Counted from the first letter of the stretch, positions 10,801 to 23,185 are shown. The stretch: DNA of 64,000 bases from Massospora cicadina (GCA_022478985.1 JAKSZP010006607.1:186001-250000), one strand, 5' to 3'. Translations and numbers: made by a program. The notes: generated by a model not told the origin, from the sequence alone.

Positions 10801-13267
10801 AAAAACAGTCGTGATAGGAGTTAAGTTCAAGCAACACCACTGCTGTAGTTGGGAGGGCAGCAGAAGTGTATAAGTGCATTTATTCATCTGGAACTTGAGT
10901 TAGATGCTTTGGTTATTTATTTTCTAAGTTGTTGATTTTCATAAAATAAGACTTACTTAGTATTAGCTAAATTAGCTGATTTAATCTGATAGGCTGCATT
11001 ATCAGGGGACAGTAGATTAAATGTTATTGACACTCTAAGTGTAAGTTTCTCATACTCTAAATGAATATTTCCTTTTGGTTGGAATGAGCCCACCTTGTCA
11101 AATCATATTTTGCTAATATTTGAGATGTTGCCTTTGATAGAATTGTTCACCATTGGGAAGGTACGTCTTCACCTGGTAGATTTAAAAGGTACCTGACAGA
11201 AAGTATCAGTTTTAGTTTTTCAAAATTATTTGGCTAATTACTTCAAAATCTAAGCAATTTTAGCTTATTTGTGTCAACCTCTTCCTAGTGGGATTGTTTG
11301 TCACTAGAGTAAATGTCACTTTGGCAGTAATGTAAATCAGGCAGATATAGTAAAAAATATGCTTATTTACTTCAATAAGATGGTAATTATGGTCTTTAAG
11401 GAATCACATCTTCATTCATGATGTTGTCCCCTTTGATTGGCAAGATCTTCCCTAATCCTTAAAGGGAGCATTGTAATTAGTTTATGAAGGGATAAGTCCC
11501 TTTGTACTCAATGAGTGAGTTTCAGACTCAATTTTTGACTCTTTGTACTTTTATGAGATTAGTGTCAAATCAATGGACTCATTAGGCAGTTGTTGTGGAT
11601 GAATGGCCAGCTCTTCAGAGGTTCAGTTCATATCCAAACTGATTTAAACTCAGTATTTACTGACACCTTGTATTTTTTGCCAACGGACAAAGCTGTAATT
11701 TTTACCTATAAAGAATTTGGAATAATAACTTACTCACTAAAAAACTACATTATGTAAAAGTTGCATGTATAAGGTATCATTTAACTTAAAGACTACTTTA
11801 GCTATATTCAAGCAGTTTTATATATGGTTCTTAGGGTTAGTTATTATGGATTAATTTTGTATACTTCATTAATTATTAAATTGGGAGCTTTTTTTAGTTG
11901 TAGCTATTTAGAAGCGCAAAAATGATTTTAATGTTCTTATACATGTAAATAAGGCCCTAGTTCTTTATCAAGACCATTCTTATAGCAATTTGCTGAGAAA
12001 AATTCAACTGAAAGGTTTTTGTCTCACCCTTTGTAAAAAACACTACGCAATAGTAAGATTCTTATTGATCAACGTAATGAGTTTTATAGCGAATCAGATA
12101 GCCACAAGAATTGACTAAGACCCTTTCTTAGCTGATAACTGAAGAAAATTTGATATCTGATGATAATTACAATTGAGGTCCTATTATTGACAAACGAAAT
12201 CATTTTGGTAGCTGATAAATGACTAAAGTTGAGATATTTAAGGCTGACTATTAAAGTAATCCTGTGTGCTTAAAAGATTATGATCAAGACTTTTCCTATA
12301 GTAGCCAACGATAAAATTATTTTAATAGTCACCTAAAATAGCTCTAGTTATAATTCTTATGATATGAGTTTTCACTTCCAAGCAATGCTGTCCATTTGGA
12401 ATCTCACCAAACTGGGTGAACAATTTATATCATAGAAGAAAATAATGGCACCAAAGAAGCCTCAGGTTCCTATAGAGTCACATGAAGTACAGAGACATAA
12501 ATCAGCACCAAAAAAACTTCAGGATGCATAGTACAATTTAAGACTATAACCAAAAAAGAAATAGCACAATTGGGGATTTGGTTTACACTTACCATGAAAC
12601 CAATAATGAAAAACAAAAAACATATTGAGATATGACTGAATGTTAATTAGTTTAAAGTATAATGAACATACAGTTTTTACAACTTTACTATATCTCTGAC
12701 CTTTAAATTGTCAAAAACTGACTTTTTGTTTCTCACAATATACTTAAGATCGTTTCTTACTTTCAGGTTTGATAAGACTTGTGAAACTTCATAGAGTTAC
12801 AGTCAGAGACTTAATACTAGCATGTTTCTTAAATAAAGTTTAGTGGTATACTGGTGTACCTAAGAGAAAAAATTAGTAATAATCCAAGGCTAAAACTTGG
12901 TTGAGTGGTCTTGGGTCTTGAGTAATTGTTCTAACACAAAAAAGATGGATAACTTTAAATAGCCTGGCGGTGCACCTTATGAACAGGTAATGCTTAGTAA
13001 CTACAGCACACATCAAACCATCAGCCTCATATGAGAAAAAGGTTGCCTGCACAATAGATGTTTCTCACTACAGAGATGCCATTGAGTTATTGTTAAAGTT
13101 CAGTGAGGACATTATGGAATTTACTATGAAGAAAAAGATAAAGTTATATAAATATCTGTGGAGCGTTAATAGAAATATTAGCAAAGTGAAAAAGGGAATA
13201 GTAGCTTAGTTGTTATATAGTAAACTACATAGAGCATGACTTATGGAAATGACCTTGGACCACTGTC
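10801..13267. other. AT-rich intergenic/decayed repeat, nothing identified
   Basis: No frame longer than about 60 codons, no LTR end pair, no PBS and no RNA gene that I can recognise. It sits between the G2 relic and the left LTR of G3 and may contain the G2 LTR, but no second copy exists in the window to prove it. Confidence 0.3.
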
Positions 13268-14962
13268 AGAACGTTACAGTTTTCTGAATATTCACGGCTA
13301 ATAACCCCTAAAAATGTATTTAACTGCACAGGTTCATAATTGTGAAAACCTCCACGTTGTATGGTAGTGATATGTATTCGTTTTGATAATAGTATGGAGA
13401 CTATTATCCGTGGTTGAATATATACTAGAATTAGGCCCAAAGCTTGGCCGTTATTTCCTCTCAGAAATACTTAGGATGTTTTAATAGAAATTTGTTCCCT
13501 GGTACTGCCTAACTCAATACATGCTCAGATCCATGTTTACAGTTTCTCTCTAATGACACACAGTCAACAGCAATCCCAAATTCAATTCAGCTTCTCTTCT
13601 CTGGATCCACGCTCATATCCTTACTATTTCTTTTAAAGAGTCTCCCAATTAAAGCAACAGCATTAAATTCTTTGAGAAAGAATAGAAATCTACAATGGAT
13701 TCTGATAAAGTATATAAAGATAATGCTCTGGTAAGTAGTGTTCTGTAAAGTGTCTTTTTTTAGTAAATTCTTAGGGAATTTATAGTGGGAATTCAGTGCC
13801 CAACCCTTGGTTGGCACCTCCTCAATGAAACGGCAGCCATTGCCATTAATTTTCCCATCCTCCTCTCATCAGCAATAGTCTTCCCCATCCTGGCTAGGAT
13901 TTCATCTTTGGACATCCTCAAGACCTAATATAGAAAGAATTGGAAAATGTATCCTTAACGTTTTCCTCTCAGTCCCAGTGAATCAACCATATTTGGCAAG
14001 CTACCTGCTTAGGTAATGAGACTTGTTGCTGTCATAAAATTGGTGGTATCAATAGATACTCTGGCGGATTTTGCACAGGGTTTGATTCACTGAGCAATCA
14101 GGACCAACAATATGATCATTGTCCGCAAAACAACAGTATAAACTTATAAATAAATATGAAGCACTTGCTCCCACATCTTCTTTTATTAAACATACTTAAT
14201 ACCGCGGATTCTTCTCTATTCCGCTTACCCTTAATTCACTTAACAACAACCTCCCCTTTTATCGCCCATCTCGCTTATATTACATTGGCTTGGACAATAC
14301 CACTCTCATAGCTTCAACTATTTTGTTCCACCAATTCTCCTTGTTTTGGCTGGTTATTCTCTAATTTTCTATCGCCCTAATTGTAGGCAATTTAATTTGT
14401 ATTCATTGAATGTTGACATCACCTTATTTAGAGGCAATCCAATAAAACTGCTATATCCAAAAAAACCCATTAATCTCAAAATCGCCTCATCTCAAGGTAC
14501 TCAAATACTCAATCTGATGTCATTTTTGGCGGATTCCGCCCTAGCTGTCCCATGATTATCATCCAGTCATATTCGAATTGTGACAGTTGACATTAAGGCA
14601 GGTTGCAAACCAACTGATCAAATTTCTAGTTTCAGGTGGCATCACTTGCCTCACATCTTGATCATTAAATTCCCAATCAGTTATTGATGAACTAAAATGA
14701 TCATAATTGCTACACCTGATAGTTAATCATTAATCAACTATCAGATGCCCCTATTTTGTCAGCAACTCTGCCAATGAGATCATAAGCATTTGTACGGATT
14801 GTTACCCAACAGATCTGACTCAGGCAAATATTCTAAAATTCCCTGAACATTGTTACCCTGAAATCAGGGTCAACTGATATCCAATTCACTTCGCTTTAGG
14901 AAATATCCCCTAGTGATCCCTGCAATATAGTCATCTGGGAATATGGGCAAAGATTCAACACA
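13268..14962 (-). repeat. 3' LTR of gypsy element G3 (left copy)
   Basis: It matches the right copy (22997-25420) along its length. Shared blocks include TAATAACCCCTA, TTGTATGGTAGTGA, TCTGGTACTGCCTA, GTAAAGTGTCTTTTTTTAGT, CCTCCTCAATGAAACGGC and TCAATCAACTATCAGATGCC. It is interrupted by a solo LTR (14030-14585). After removing nested insertions both copies are about 1.14 kb (roughly 1134 and 1140). On the minus strand the right end starts TGTGTTGAATC directly after a purine tract, as an LTR should. The left end at about 13268 is set by loss of similarity. Divergence between copies is considerable, so the element is old. Confidence 0.8.
14030..14585. mobile_element. Solo LTR (556 bp) nested in the G3 3' LTR
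   Basis: It begins TGTCATAAAATT and ends AATTGTGACA, so the termini are inverted repeats with TG...CA. It is flanked by GTTGC (14025-14029) and GTTGA (14586-14590), a 5-bp target duplication with one change. The other G3 LTR shows the empty site at about 25041-25050 (CTTGTTGC followed by CATTAAGG). The 69-codon frame inside (14346-14555) has no recognised similarity and is probably chance. No second copy of this LTR family is in the window. Confidence 0.85.
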
Positions 14963-14972
14963 TCCCCCCTCT

Positions 14973-15860
14973 TGACTAGATTTCCAGCAAAAAAAGGATT
15001 ATGACAGGAGAATACCACTTTGGACACTCAGTTGAATACTTCATTTGTTCAAGCAAAATATGATCAATCAGTACTCATGCTGCTTGGGACGACCTTCAGC
15101 ATGCAGCTCTCTTACTCTTCCTCCTAACTACCGCTGACTCAGAGCGTGGTCCCCACAACCTTCTGTCATGCCAGGCTGATAATATTTTTCATGATGATAT
15201 TAATCCTAGTGTCAGGATTTCAATGAATTCGCATATTTCCGAAAAATCCCCTTCCTCAAATCCCCCAACATCAACAGAAGGAGCGAGCAATCTATTGAAA
15301 TCTATCAAAGTTAATGATCAATCAGATCCTGATCAACTGATTGAAGATTTGATCACATATAGATTAATTCACTCTGATAGATTACAAACTTTAAAAAGCC
15401 TATAAATATTTCCTCTTTTCAAAATAAAAATTAGGTCAAGTTTAACCTGTATTTTCTTATTTACTTCATTGCATTTTTGGAAAATCCGCCCAGTGTAAAT
15501 TTGAGATACAACCTGCCCCATTGGAAGTGTAATTCAAAACTTCCAGACCCAGGATCAAGTTTTTCCCCATCATGGCATATGACCTGCTGTCATATTCAGG
15601 ATTCTTGGTCCAACATCCTTGAATTCCTGATTTTCTCCTTATCCTAATTAGGAGATACTTGCTGTCAATGTTCGTTTCATGGCCCAATTATAAATGCTCA
15701 TTTATGTTTGCCCTTGTTATTTTCTCATAATAACCTCTTAGCTCATATCATTACAAATTCTTCTCTGGAGAGCTTATCCCATTAACTTTGAAATTAAATT
15801 TTATGAAATTAGAGCTTAATTGATTTCAGAGTGCATAATGTTAACTATCATATAAGTCTG
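14973..15860. other. 888-bp segment between two 13-bp direct repeats near the G3 3' end
   Basis: ACATCCCCCCTCT occurs at 14960-14972 and again at 15861-15873. Each copy is preceded by sequence ending in CA and can be read on the minus strand as a purine tract followed by an LTR start (TGTGTTGAATC and TGTCAGACTT). Either an 888-bp element inserted and duplicated 13 bp, or two LTR/polypurine junctions lie side by side. The inner segment also begins TGACAGG (15002) and ends CTGACA (15863), which is LTR-like. It holds a clean 60-codon plus-strand frame at 15223-15405 (starts MNSHISEKSPSSNPP) of unknown nature. Confidence 0.5.
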
Positions 15861-15863
15861 ACA

Positions 15864-15880
15864 TCCCCCCTCTAGTCAAG
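15864..15880 (-). other. Polypurine tract, candidate plus-strand primer of G3
   Basis: The minus strand reads CTTGACTAGAGGGGGGA then TGT. A second purine tract of the same form lies at 14963-14972. A G-rich purine run directly before an LTR start is the usual polypurine tract of LTR elements. Which of the two served G3 depends on how the 888-bp segment between them arose. Confidence 0.5.
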
Positions 15881-15885
15881 CTCAT

Positions 15886-16916
15886 ATGTCAAAATCTGAG
15901 ACTTGGTACCAACAGCTACTCAGTAGCTTGTCTAATAAAGACCTTTGGCTCTTCCAGCTGATTAGTCAATCTGCACACCAGAACCTCTTCTATGGTACTT
16001 CCTGGACTCATACTCCCAGTCAAGTACCCATAGCCAGTCCTTCCGTGGAACTACTGGAAATGGTAACCAACCCTGAAAAAACCAGGTTAGCGATTGTCTC
16101 AAATGACTCTTGACAAATCCTTCCTCTGTCATCAATTACTGAGTTAGATTTTGAAACTCTCCTGGATTTGGCTCCATTCACAGACACTCCTACCATCATT
16201 GTCAAACCTCCTGAAGCAATGCTATCCACTCTCAATCATTTGTTCCTCACCAAATTGAACTTACTTCCAGAGTTCCTCTTCTGACTTGGTCAATATTACA
16301 AGCCAGCTGTTTTGGCCATCAAACTAGCCTTTGAAAACAACATACCTTAGAACTCCCCTATGCAGAATTAAGGGCCCAAATCACTGAGGCTTTTTTCATA
16401 GCTCTGAGCTCTTCCAATATTGAAAACATCCTAGATTGAGATGTTGCAGCCTATGCTCTACGCTTTGCTGACAGAGTTCTTTGAAGTTGGGCCATGAAGC
16501 TTCCAGCCTCTCCCAGCTTCCATCTTTCATTCTGCTTCAGCTTCCAAGAAGCTTGTAGTCATCGCCTGCAGGATGCCATTTGCTCATTGCTTGATTATAT
16601 CATTTCTGGAACGTCTCATCAGTATCTTCCACTGATGGCTTCAATAGGGGGAATGATTTGGAAACCCCCACCTAGTATCCCATGCTCGATGCTGGCCCAT
16701 ATGTCCAGTGTTCTTGATGAAGCCCATCAGCAAGCACTCAAAACCAATCTTCCAGCTCTGGTACCATATCAGGGCTGACTCAGGGTTATTCGCCAACTTC
16801 CTTTTCTTGTACTGTTGCTTCCCTCCCCACTCTGGGGTATCACACTTGGCATCTTCCAACATTTCTATTTGTCTTCCCCTAGTCACTTTCTCTCAGGGAT
16901 CCATGTCCACTTAATG
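15886..16916 (+). pseudogene. Decayed ORF antisense to G3 pol, next to its 3' LTR
   Basis: On the plus strand a frame from ATG 15886 reads MSKSETWYQQLLSSLSNKD and continues in the same phase past a TGA at 16111. It then gives protein-like text (FETLLDLAPFTDTPTIIVK, PPEAMLSTLNHLFLTKLN) to a stop near 16285 and onward to about 16347. A frame change follows, then more such text (LPYAELRAQITEAFF, AYALRFADRVL, ACSHRLQDAICSLLDYIIS) to about 16913. The total is about 340 codons with several stops and one shift. It runs opposite to gag-pol and lies between the integrase end and the polypurine tract, where some plant Ty3/gypsy lineages (Tat/Ogre type) carry an antisense ORF. I recognise no domain. It could instead be part of a separate plus-strand insertion. 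Confidence 0.45.
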
Positions 16917-17429
16917 TACTAGGTTTTGAGTAGGTCTAGCACTTGCTAGCATCCAATCTCACATTGATTTTTGACGGATTATTTACTCCTACTGCAATCC
17001 ATCCTCCCTCCCTCAAGAGGTGACATAGGCGGAATCATCCCTAAATCGAGGATAATCAATAAAAAAATAAATTTATAAAAAATATATATTTGCTTTCTAT
17101 GCGTTTTTAAGAATCTTTTTTCCAATATTTTTATCAATCTTTTTTCTTCTTTTTTTCCATATTACTTGACCTTTTTGGTCCAGCAGTCCATCTTTTTATT
17201 TCCCCCCAAAACTGGATTCTAGGTATACTCAGACCTACCAGTTTTCTATAGTTCAGAGGTCTTACTTTTTTAAGCCTTAACCATCTAGTTTGGTTCAGTG
17301 GTCCTTTTTTCAGACTTAACCAAATCATTAAGACTTTAAACTTAATGGTTTATCAAGCCTCCAGGAACTCTTTTTTTCATTATTTTTTATTGATCCATTG
17401 CTTTAAAATATTTAGCATGGACTTAATCT
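16917..17429. other. Spacer between antisense ORF and integrase, pyrimidine/AT-rich
   Basis: No coding signal that I trust. A 64-codon minus-strand frame (17134-17328) is lysine-rich near its C-terminus and could be a basic integrase tail, but low-complexity T runs on the plus strand explain it as well. Confidence 0.3.
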
Positions 17430-18470
17430 ACTATCCTTACCTCCAAGAGGTTCTTGATGTAGTAAGCATCCATCGCCATCTTGGCAATAATCTCAAATGA
17501 ACCTGACCACAATGCTTCCAACTTGTTTTAAACCCAAAATCATATGTATTATAATAAGCAACTCTTTCGCCTATTCAGTATTCTGCCAAGGCCGGTTGGT
17601 TCTTATTATCCATCATTCTTTCTCAAATCATTTTCTTCAAGGTCATATCAAATATTAGTAATTGCATATCGATCAGGATATTTGTCAGTCAGTTTAAGTA
17701 CTGTTCAGCACTCATCCCCATTGTTGGTTCCACCACCAAATATAAAATTGGCAGCAATGCGGCCTTCCTCCCATATAACAACTCAAACGGCGTTTTCCAT
17801 CACTGTATGATGACTGATATTGTAGGTGAACGTCACTAAACTCAGGTACGTTCACCACGCAGAAGTTCTTCCTGCAACCAGCTTCCTCAGCATCATGGCC
17901 AGCGTCCCATTGACCCGTTCTACCAGTCCATTTGTCTCCAGCTAGTAGGGTAAAGACATGACTCCTTGGATCCCCATTATTTCATTCAGTCAAGAGATCA
18001 CATGAGATGTGAATTTTGACCCATTATCGCTAAGCAGGACCTGCAGGCATCCATGTTGATATACTACTTGATCCAGGATGAACTTTGTGGTGCTGGTAGC
18101 ATCTATTATTTGTCAGGGCCTTTGTCTCAACCCATCTTTTCAGATGGTCAATGGCAACTATAATGTACTTGACTCCCCCTGTGCTCATTGTCAAAAAGTC
18201 CCATCACGTCAATGTACACTGTATGCTAAGCATATCCAGGGCGGACCAGTTGGTATCCAGTCATATTCTTATGTTATTTGAGCAACTGGCACTCCACACA
18301 GCAAGCCAGATAGTCCATGACATCATAGTTGATGGACTTCCAGTAGTAGTACTGGCAAATATGGTCGATCATTTTTCTCAAACCTCCATGCCTGAAAACC
18401 TTATAAGCAGCTTGAACGATAGCCACTCATTCCAATGGCTTTAAGAATAGTAATCACTTCCCATCAATCA
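17430..18470 (-). pseudogene. Gypsy integrase with GPF-type module (element G3)
   Basis: Minus-strand order is complete. An HHCC zinc region at about 18310-18425 reads FRHGGLRKMIDHICQYYYWKS and then CCVECQ. The catalytic core shows IDVMG, YIIVAIDHLKRWVETKAL, LLSDNGSKFTSHV (second aspartate, DNG box) and ETNGLVERVNGTLAMMLR (catalytic glutamate in VER). It is followed by TYNISHHTVMENAV and a GPY/F-like piece (SGSFEIIAKMAMDAYYIKN) near 17440-17520. All three DDE residues can be seen but are spread over three frames with stops. The GPF module after the core is typical of the chromovirus/Ty3 group; I see no clear chromodomain. It is inactive. Confidence 0.8.
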
Positions 18471-18599
18471 CCTTGAAACTTGTCCATCCATGGTCTTGGT
18501 GTTTTCCATCGCTTTTTAAAGCGCCTTGGATTTCTCAGGGCTTGTTACTGATTTCTCCATTGACCATTATTTGGAATAGCTCATCAACCTGCTGGTATA

Positions 18600-19880
18600 A
18601 CATCTGGAAAATTGGTAACTGTGATAAGCTATCCACATTCTGATGAGAAGCCCCCTCTTGGTGGACTATCTGAAAATCATAAGCCTGTAGCTTTAGTGCC
18701 CATTGGGCCAGTCATCCTTCTGGTTCTTGGAAATTGTGCAGCCAACACAATGAGGAGTGGTCCTTCACCACTTTGAAGTGCGTTCCATGGATTTACACCC
18801 AAAACTGTTTACAGGCGTAAATGACTGAAAGGCATTCATGCTCAGTAATGGTGTAATTCCTCTCAACGACTGAGAGTGTCTGGCTCACATACGCCACCAG
18901 TTGTTTGTCCCAAAGTTCATCTACTTGTCTCAATATGGCGCCAATCTCCATCAACAAAGCATAAGTTTATATTATAAATATTCGAGCAAGTTAGATATTT
19001 CAAAATTGGAGGATCTATCAAGTACTGGAGTAACTCATCAAATGATTTCTGGGCTTCTTCATTCCAAATGAATTCTTTTCTTGGATCCTTCAACAGATGG
19101 AATAGGGGCTCAGCGATCCTTGCAAAATACCCAATAAATCTTCTATAATATCTTACCATTCCAAGGGACACTTGGATATCTTGGACACTCTTTAGAACAG
19201 CCATTTAATCTATGGCTTCAATCTTCTGGGCTTTCGGTTGCAGTCCACTAGAGTTTATAACAAATCCCATATATTCCAACACTTTCTTGAAAAAGTGACA
19301 CTTCCTTGTCTTAATCTTCAAGTTGGGCGCGGATAGTCTCTTGAACACTTTATCCAAGTGGTGCAAATAGTCAGTAAACGTCCTACTGAGCACATTGATA
19401 TTGTCCATCTACTCCAGGACGCATGACAACTTCAAGTCATTTATATTGCATCAATGGCCCTCTGGAACGTCGAAGGCGCATTGCACAAACCCTGGGGCAT
19501 CCTAGTCAGTTGATACAGCACCTGCATGGTGATGATTGCACATTTTCCTGGTCTTCCATTGGCAAGTCTATCTGCCAATATCCCAAGATCAGATCTATTG
19601 CAGAGAAATACTTCACTTCTCTCAATTGATATAATGCATTGTCAATTCATGGTAGTGGATATAAATCCTTATTTGTTATCTTATTCAGCTTCTGATAATC
19701 AATCACCACTCAATTAGAGCTTCCCTTCTTTTACCATCAGGATAGGGCTCACCCAGGGACTTGAAGATGTAACTAGAAGCCCATGCTTCACTAGTTTGAT
19801 GATTTATTCATCCACTACCACTTTCGCCACCTTTAACCATCAAATCAGTCTCATTCTGATTGGTAAATTTTTCCCGGTGT
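18600..19880 (-). pseudogene. Gypsy reverse transcriptase and RNase H (element G3)
   Basis: Minus-strand text gives LVKHGLLVTSSSPWVSPILM, then VVIDYQKLNKI (V-D-Y-R-K-L-N box, about 19690-19725), LREVKYFSAIDL and LGYWQIDLPMEDQE. The catalytic box near 19400 reads MDNI where YxDDI is expected, so the second aspartate has become asparagine. Then come open pieces at 19408-19205 (CHFFKKVLEYMGFVINSSGL) and 19204-18917 (VRYYRRFIGYFARIAEPLFHL, LKDPRKEFIW). RNase H text follows near 18800-18860 (TITEHECLSVIYACKQFWV). Motif order and spacing are those of Ty3/gypsy pol. Multiple stops and shifts make it non-functional. Confidence 0.85.
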
Positions 19881-20413
19881 TAACCTTGTGGATTATGTCT
19901 CATGCGCATCCCAAATTGTGGTTATCCTGAGTGAATACTTCCTAATACTTTTTGAACAATTTGAGCACCTCCTCTTGCTGGCCTTCTGACAGATCAGCGA
20001 GTTGCTCTTGATCAACTAATAGGTTGATACTTTCAGTTACCCTGGCCAATAATACCATCTTGTTGAGAGTCCCAAAATCATGGAATTTTCTCAATTCAGC
20101 TGTTTGGATAAGATGAACAAATGTGATGATCTGATTCCTCTTGATTTTCATCGTTTTTTATTTAAATTTGCCAGGAGAACTCAAATTTCTCCGTGGCCTG
20201 GCATTATTATCTCAGGAGCCACCCATGGCTCCACTCTGGACTTCTTCTAGGGGCTTCCAACCTCCCCATACAACAGCTCAGGAATCTCCAATGTCAACTC
20301 TGTGTCGACTATCATCTGTGATCCAGCCACTATGGTCCTCTCTTTCTTGATCCTTAATGGAATTCCCTGGGTTTCTAGGATTTCTGCCAGCATCTCGCGT
20401 CACTTCTGACCAA

Positions 20414-20683
20414 CTAATTGGTATCAAATTGGGACAATGCTGTCATTGTAATCAAGTTGATGAAATTATTTCTCCTACTCAGTGGAGCTTTCCCATCCTT
20501 CTGATAGACCAATGATAACGTCTGAACCAATATGGTCAACATATTATCCTCAAAGTTACATTTAACTCTGTATTTGCATAGAAACTCCGTTCCAATCAGA
20601 ATGTCATAGTTCTGGTTGACCAAAAATATTGCTAGAGCAGATACTACCAAGGATCCAAATTGATGTGGTAGAGAGCTATACAA
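20414..20683 (-). pseudogene. Gypsy aspartic protease C-terminal part (element G3)
   Basis: An 89-codon open piece contains LVVSALAIFLVNQNYDILIG then TEFLCKYRVKCNF. I-L-I-G followed by F-L is the C-terminal signature of retropepsins in Ty3/gypsy (pattern I-L-G-x-D-F-L). The active-site D-S/T-G region would lie at about 20.75-20.83 kb, where the minus strand shows AIVDKGALIII near 20800. That reads as the D-S-G-A box with the serine and glycine replaced, so catalysis is lost. Position upstream of RT fits. Confidence 0.65.
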
Positions 20684-20839
20684 ATTACATGAGATATGGT
20701 ATTTGGCCCAGCTGTCCCATACTCTTTCTTGTATTCCAAATTGGGCGCTATCTTCAACCTCTTCACCAACTTAGTTGAGAGTATAATAATGAGTGCTCCT
20801 TTGTCAACAATCGCCCTCACCCATAAATGATTAACTAGT

Positions 20840-22946
20840 ATATGTATATATGTACACTCAGAGTATTGTAAGATAGTATTTTACTGAGTGTATAGTGGCA
20901 TTATTAGCTTAATTGAGGGTGTGAATCATTTGCACCAAAAAATCAGGGAATGATTCCTTGATTGCGCTGAGGGGTTTGACAGGCTTTCCTCATCTAATCA
21001 AGCTTTGGTTAATTCTTCAGGATTATCTGTGGCTCTAATATTGTCATAATTGTTGGGCATATGGCCAAGCAACTTCTCTAATTATCTTGGGGTCAATGCC
21101 CTTAACTCCAGATCTTTTTACTGCATTCACGTCCAAATTGACTACTTGATACAGCTGATCCTGCACATCTTCATCTGAAAACAGACTACTGATGTCAATT
21201 TCATTGTGCATAATATTGAGAGAAACAGGTTGTCAGGATTTGAGATAAAAATTGTCTCAAATTCCCATCTTCCAAATTTGGCCATACTAAATTGATTGTT
21301 GATTCCAGCCAAGACAAAACTTTTTCAGGATCATCCTTACCTAGTACTGAGTCACGTGGAGCGGGCTTTCCACCTTCTCAGTCAGGTGAGTGATGATATC
21401 CATTGAGGACGCCCTCAAGGAGGCCTTTCTGGAAGGTTAGTAAAGATCCTGATTGGATGAGGCTCCGAAGATCCCAAAGGCATTGAGTCCCAACGCACCC
21501 TATAAATATTGAAGCATTTTGATTTAATAAAATATTCGGTAAACTAACCTGCCTTTTTCCATTTCCTCTTCGGTGCTCATTTCTGATTTTCCAGCTTTGA
21601 GCCACTGCAAACCCCGGCGCCAGTCCAAGGAACTGTAGCGCTGACACAGGTTTTTCCTAGCTCTAGACTTTTCTTCATCTAGGCCGCGGGCCCTTTTTCA
21701 TACTCCTTTGTGGGTGCAGACTATTTTGCTTGGACCACAATAATTTGATCTTTGGGTTTCTTGCAGTATACAGCAAAATGTCTTTTGCCTTCACACGGTT
21801 AATAGAATTTCTCCTTCTTATTGAACCATTTAAAATCTTCAGGCTTATTTACCAGCATGGTTTGATTATCCATCTCCTTAGTGCCCTTGCTCCCCTTTGT
21901 GGGATTCAATTTTATACTAAGTTTTATTTGAAGCTTCTATTTGGGGCATCAAAGGTAGCTCTTAAAATTTTCAGATTTGTCTACTATCTGAGAGGTAGTA
22001 ATTACCGTCATGAACACGGAAGACATAATTTAATGTAAATTGCAGTAGGGCCAAAGGGCCACTTGTAGTGCAATTTGAGCATCAAAATCATCCAGCACTT
22101 TCGCCCCACCCAAGATTTGTGAATCCTGGTAAAATTGATTGGTGAAGCTTGATAAGGATTCATCTATATGGAATTGAATGCCCATAAATTCTTGTCTGCA
22201 CTTTTACATGTACGCCAGGATTCTGAATTCCTTCATAATAGCCACTTTTGGCCTCTGCATATGACCAGATGTCCCCCTATAGATGGAGCAACACTAGGTT
22301 TTGACAATCATTATCTAGGCAATTCATTATCATCAATGCTTTTTGACAATCGCCATATCTGTATAGTGTCATATCAAATAATTGGAAAAATGCAGAGATA
22401 TTATCCCAATGAAAAGCTAGTAATTTTAGTGTTACTTTGAATTCCTCTGAGGTTTCTCTAGCCACCTCTCTTGGTTTGGCTACTGGATCACTTGAGGAGT
22501 AATTTTGGACATCATCTCCAAAATAGAGGTAAAGACAAGTGGCATTTTTCTTGGGTAGTCATCTTTCCAACTGACATCCGGTGAGTTCTTTATTCAGCGT
22601 CAGTTGCCACATATTGCTCACATCCACATTTGTGAGTCTTCAAATCCTCAACCTGCTTTATCAGCTGCTCAATATCTTTGCTTAATGCTCTTAAATGAAT
22701 GTGATCCAAATAATGCTCCATTTTCAGAAATAAGGCTTCTCAAACTAAGTTCCCTTCTTTTTTCTTCAATGATGTTACTTTTCCAAGTAACTATTTTCAA
22801 AACTTGGGACATCTTTGACCCCTTCCTCAATCTTGGTGACTCTCCTTCTAAGGCAGCGAATTCTCAATGATCTGCCAAGTTCAGGGTATTCTGATTAACA
22901 GTTGCCAACTCCATCCAGATTTTTGTTATTTCATCTTTATCTGACA
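20840..22946 (-). pseudogene. Gypsy gag with damaged CCHC zinc knuckle (element G3)
   Basis: On the minus strand an ATG near 22946, about 40 bases from the primer site, starts MMSDKDEITKIWMELATVNQ and continues NTLNLADH with only slow decay. A zinc-knuckle remnant lies at 21763-21804 and reads x-x-PCEGKRHFAVYC. The C-x2-C-x4-H-x4-C spacing is kept, but the first cysteine is tyrosine (TGT to TAT on the coding strand) and a stop lies between the first two cysteine positions. Open pieces at 22465-22277 and 21647-21378 lie in the same region. Gag would form the particle and bind RNA; this copy cannot be translated through. Confidence 0.6.
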
Positions 22947-22976
22947 TCATGATCTAGTAGTTTCTACTCAACTACA

Positions 22977-22994
22977 CCCCTGAAGTGAGCACCA
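22977..22994 (-). other. Primer-binding site of gypsy element G3
   Basis: The minus strand reads TGGTGCTCACTTCAGGGG, directly after the right LTR and about 30-50 bases before the gag ATG. Its complement ends AGTGAGCACCA, the form of a tRNA 3' end, and is shared with the sites at 4366-4376 and 63932-63942. Confidence 0.75.
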
Positions 22995-23185
22995 ATTTTT
23001 AAAATTTATTGGTTTTCTCATTTTTCTCGGATAATAACCCCTATAAATATATTTAACTTCACAGGTTCGTTATCATGTAATTCTCCAGGTTGTATGGTAG
23101 TGAAATGTATCAATTTTAATAATAGTAGGGAGACTATTTTCCATATTTGAATTAAGTACTAGAATTAGGCACAACGCTTGGCCGG

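Noticed and set aside
15003..15863. Independent solo LTR (TGACAGG...CTGACA)
   Set aside because: Flanks (GATTA and TCCCC) show no 5-bp target duplication and no second copy or empty site is in the window; kept only as an unresolved segment.
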